Shown here in pieces: positions 62,081 through 64,000 of a stretch of DNA of 64,000 nt. Each line of letters begins with the position of its first letter. Positions within the stretch are counted from its first letter, which is position 1. The DNA is from Girardinichthys multiradiatus (lineage: Eukaryota; Chordata; Actinopteri; Cyprinodontiformes; Goodeidae): NCBI RefSeq assembly GCF_021462225.1, contig NC_061799.1, positions 47,231,914 to 47,295,913 on the forward strand, in the 5' to 3' direction. A program made the position numbers and the translations under genes. Below the pieces are notes generated by a model. The model had not been told where the DNA came from. It saw only the letters and a program-made list of their open reading frames with translations, and did not search any database.

Positions 62081-64000
62081 TTATACTTTTGTTCAACAAG
62101 TACAGTTCTCTTACTAGGTGCATTTTTCTTTCTTTTCAGCAACTTGAAACATAAAAGTAATGTCATTGTTCAAAGGAAACAATCACTTAATAAATAAGTA
62201 AAATACAACTATGTACATTTTGTTTATTCAGCTAAGATAGACATGGTCTGTTTCCTTGTTTAATATTTTATTATTTCTTCATTATTATTCTTTTTACTTT
62301 AACTGGCCTTTACTACAACTAAAAACAGGGACCTAACTGGTCCTTCAAAGAAAGAAATTACCAAAAGACTAAATGAAGAAAACTAAAATGGGAGAGTCAC
62401 AGGAGTGGGAGTCAATTTACCAGGACTGGGATGGGACAGGATTTTTTTCGTTATGCTGGCTTGGGATTGGGATGGGACAGGAGAGAAAATCCACTCCCGT
62501 GTCACCCTCTAATTCCCACCTCTCGGATCAGGAATTTCACACCTGCAGCCTTAGCTGGGAACATGTCAGACAACGCCGGACGTTTCCATCTCTCTGCAGT
62601 CCACCTTTAAAGAATAATGCATAAACATCTAAGAGAGCACCCAGAAGGGAGGGATGGAGGTAACAAGCTCATCTTAAAATATGAACCCGTTGACGCTTCC
62701 TCAGCTGCACAATTAACCGAGTCCCAATTGTAACTGCTTGGATGGAAGGTATGCTAGGCCCAAACATTTCAGGAGATTTGTGCGTCATCATTATGTGGGA
62801 AACATGGCAGAGCGATGGAAATGTGCATCAATCACACAATTCCAACAAAAACATCCTGAATCCCTTTTCCAGTGTCTCTCCCATCTTCAACTGGGGTCCA
62901 GAAAATGAACCAAAACTAGAACCAAACCTCAACTTCAACAAAGACTCGATGGTTTAGCTGCAGAAACGGGCTTAACATCTCCACCTCGACCCGGCTATCA
63001 TTTACAGAAACCAGCAGGTCTGATCTGAGAGTCCAGACTGGTCCGCGTACCAATCCATCAATTTTCCCTTGATCTGCAGGTCCAGAACTAAAATATCTGA
63101 TAATTTTCCTCTTCAATAAATTGGTCAAAACTGAAAACCCTCTGAAAGAACTCTGCTCAGACCTGGAATCTGCTTCAGCCAGTTACAGTCCGGCTGAACC
63201 AACTGGGTTTTCCTAATGATGATCCATGTGACCCTGACAGCAGAACCCTGAGGTGTGACATCTTTAAAAATATTCCCATAAACTTCATCATTTCTGCTTT
63301 TTGAAGCATAAAAATCAGAAATGAAGATGAAAACAGGAAGAGCCGTAGTATCAAGGAGTCGGATCATTTCCTGGAAACAGAGTAAAAATATCAGCGAGTC
63401 AGACTGAACACTGAGCCCACCCCCATCAGAACTTCTCTTTTTACTGGAAACTTCATGGGAACTACAGCGAGTTCATCTGCTGGTGAAATCATAAATCTTG
63501 TTTATTTTAAAGATTCTGGTTCCTGTTCTGATTGAGCTGCTCCAATCAGCTCAATCAGCTCTGGTTACATCAACACACAGACACGCACGGCAGCCCGGGC
63601 CTGACCTACAACTGGAATCTCATTCATTTCCTGGCCGGGAGCCCGGAAACAGAACATTCCAGCCCATGAAAATCACCGGGACCAACGACCAGGCAGGAGC
63701 AGCAGAACGAGCCTGGAAACCTGGAAAAATAGCCAACATTTCAGACTCCATCATCAAACCTATACAACAGCAGCTCAAAGGCAACGTTAATGTTCCTCAG
63801 TCTCATCCAGACCCAACAGGAAAGCCTGACTTGGATTGTCCCCCTGGATCCACATACTATTCAACAAACGCTCCAGATCAGGAAAAACCGAAAGCTAGAG
63901 TTTGGAAATGTCTTCATTCAAAACCCAAAAACAGAAAAGATTCTCAGCCTTGAGATCCAGACGTTCTCTGATTCTCTTCAAATCACATTAAATACATTTG

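Larger units (their letters stand above)
58699..64000. other. 5' flank of rasal2 exon 1
   Basis: Apart from a GT-rich run at 59213-59250 and the repeats at 61.0-62.1 kb I see no feature. The human-type first exon (a different N-terminus) is not found here and could lie beyond the window. The open frame at 63498-63953 lacks any recognisable domain. Confidence 0.6.

Noticed and set aside
63498..63953. Plus-strand frame of 151 codons near the window end
   Set aside because: No domain, no splice evidence and low-complexity composition; I could not support it.

Overview
The window looks like teleost fish nuclear DNA. The gene it carries has many short introns with GT-AG ends. It is packed with teleost-type dispersed repeats: two Tc1/mariner elements, a tRNA-derived SINE, LINE tails, MITE-like elements, CA microsatellites and GC-poor minisatellites. 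The very frequent word GGTTCTG/CAGAACC would fit a cyprinodontiform-like percomorph, but that placement is only a guess.

One protein-coding host gene dominates, on the minus strand from about 58.7 kb down to 4.96 kb. It is the fish orthologue of RASAL2, a SynGAP-family Ras GTPase-activating protein. I could place 18 coding exons whose splice phases all agree. They sum to 4203 nt, which is 1400 codons plus a stop. In order they encode an N-terminal segment with no match I recognise, a split PH domain, a C2 domain, the RasGAP domain with its arginine finger and FLR motif, a serine/proline-rich region, a coiled coil, and the conserved C-terminus ending GEFKNSSC. A second, short first exon (MDLL plus a split codon) lies in a CpG-rich patch near 38.1 kb. 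It joins exon 4 in phase, which predicts a 1174-residue isoform that skips the first half of the PH domain, much like the short human isoform.

Layout. 0-4.5 kb: region downstream of rasal2, with an internally deleted Tc1 element at 645-1938. 4.5-20.8 kb: the dense 3' half of rasal2 (exons 6-18). The large last intron holds a worn Tc1 relic and an apparently intact Tc1 element (8173-9782). The 16.6-19.5 kb intron holds a hAT-like MITE and an L1-like LINE relic. 20.8-43.3 kb: exons 4 and 5 in long introns with a SINE, MITEs, minisatellites at 24.8, 34.0 and 39.6-41.9 kb, and the alternative first exon. 43.3-58.7 kb: exons 3, 2 and 1, separated by a 14.7 kb intron with a 0.7 kb 15-bp repeat, LINE fragments and fields of a GTTAGCATGCTAAC palindrome. 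58.7-64 kb: 5' flank, with an unidentified inverted-repeat element near 61.0-61.6 kb.

I found no new multi-gene system. The observations most worth following up are the two rasal2 promoters (one with a short upstream ORF that overlaps its start codon and a small tandem repeat just upstream), a 5' splice site that sits inside a (GT)16 microsatellite, the intact/deleted Tc1 pair, and several unnamed repeat families.
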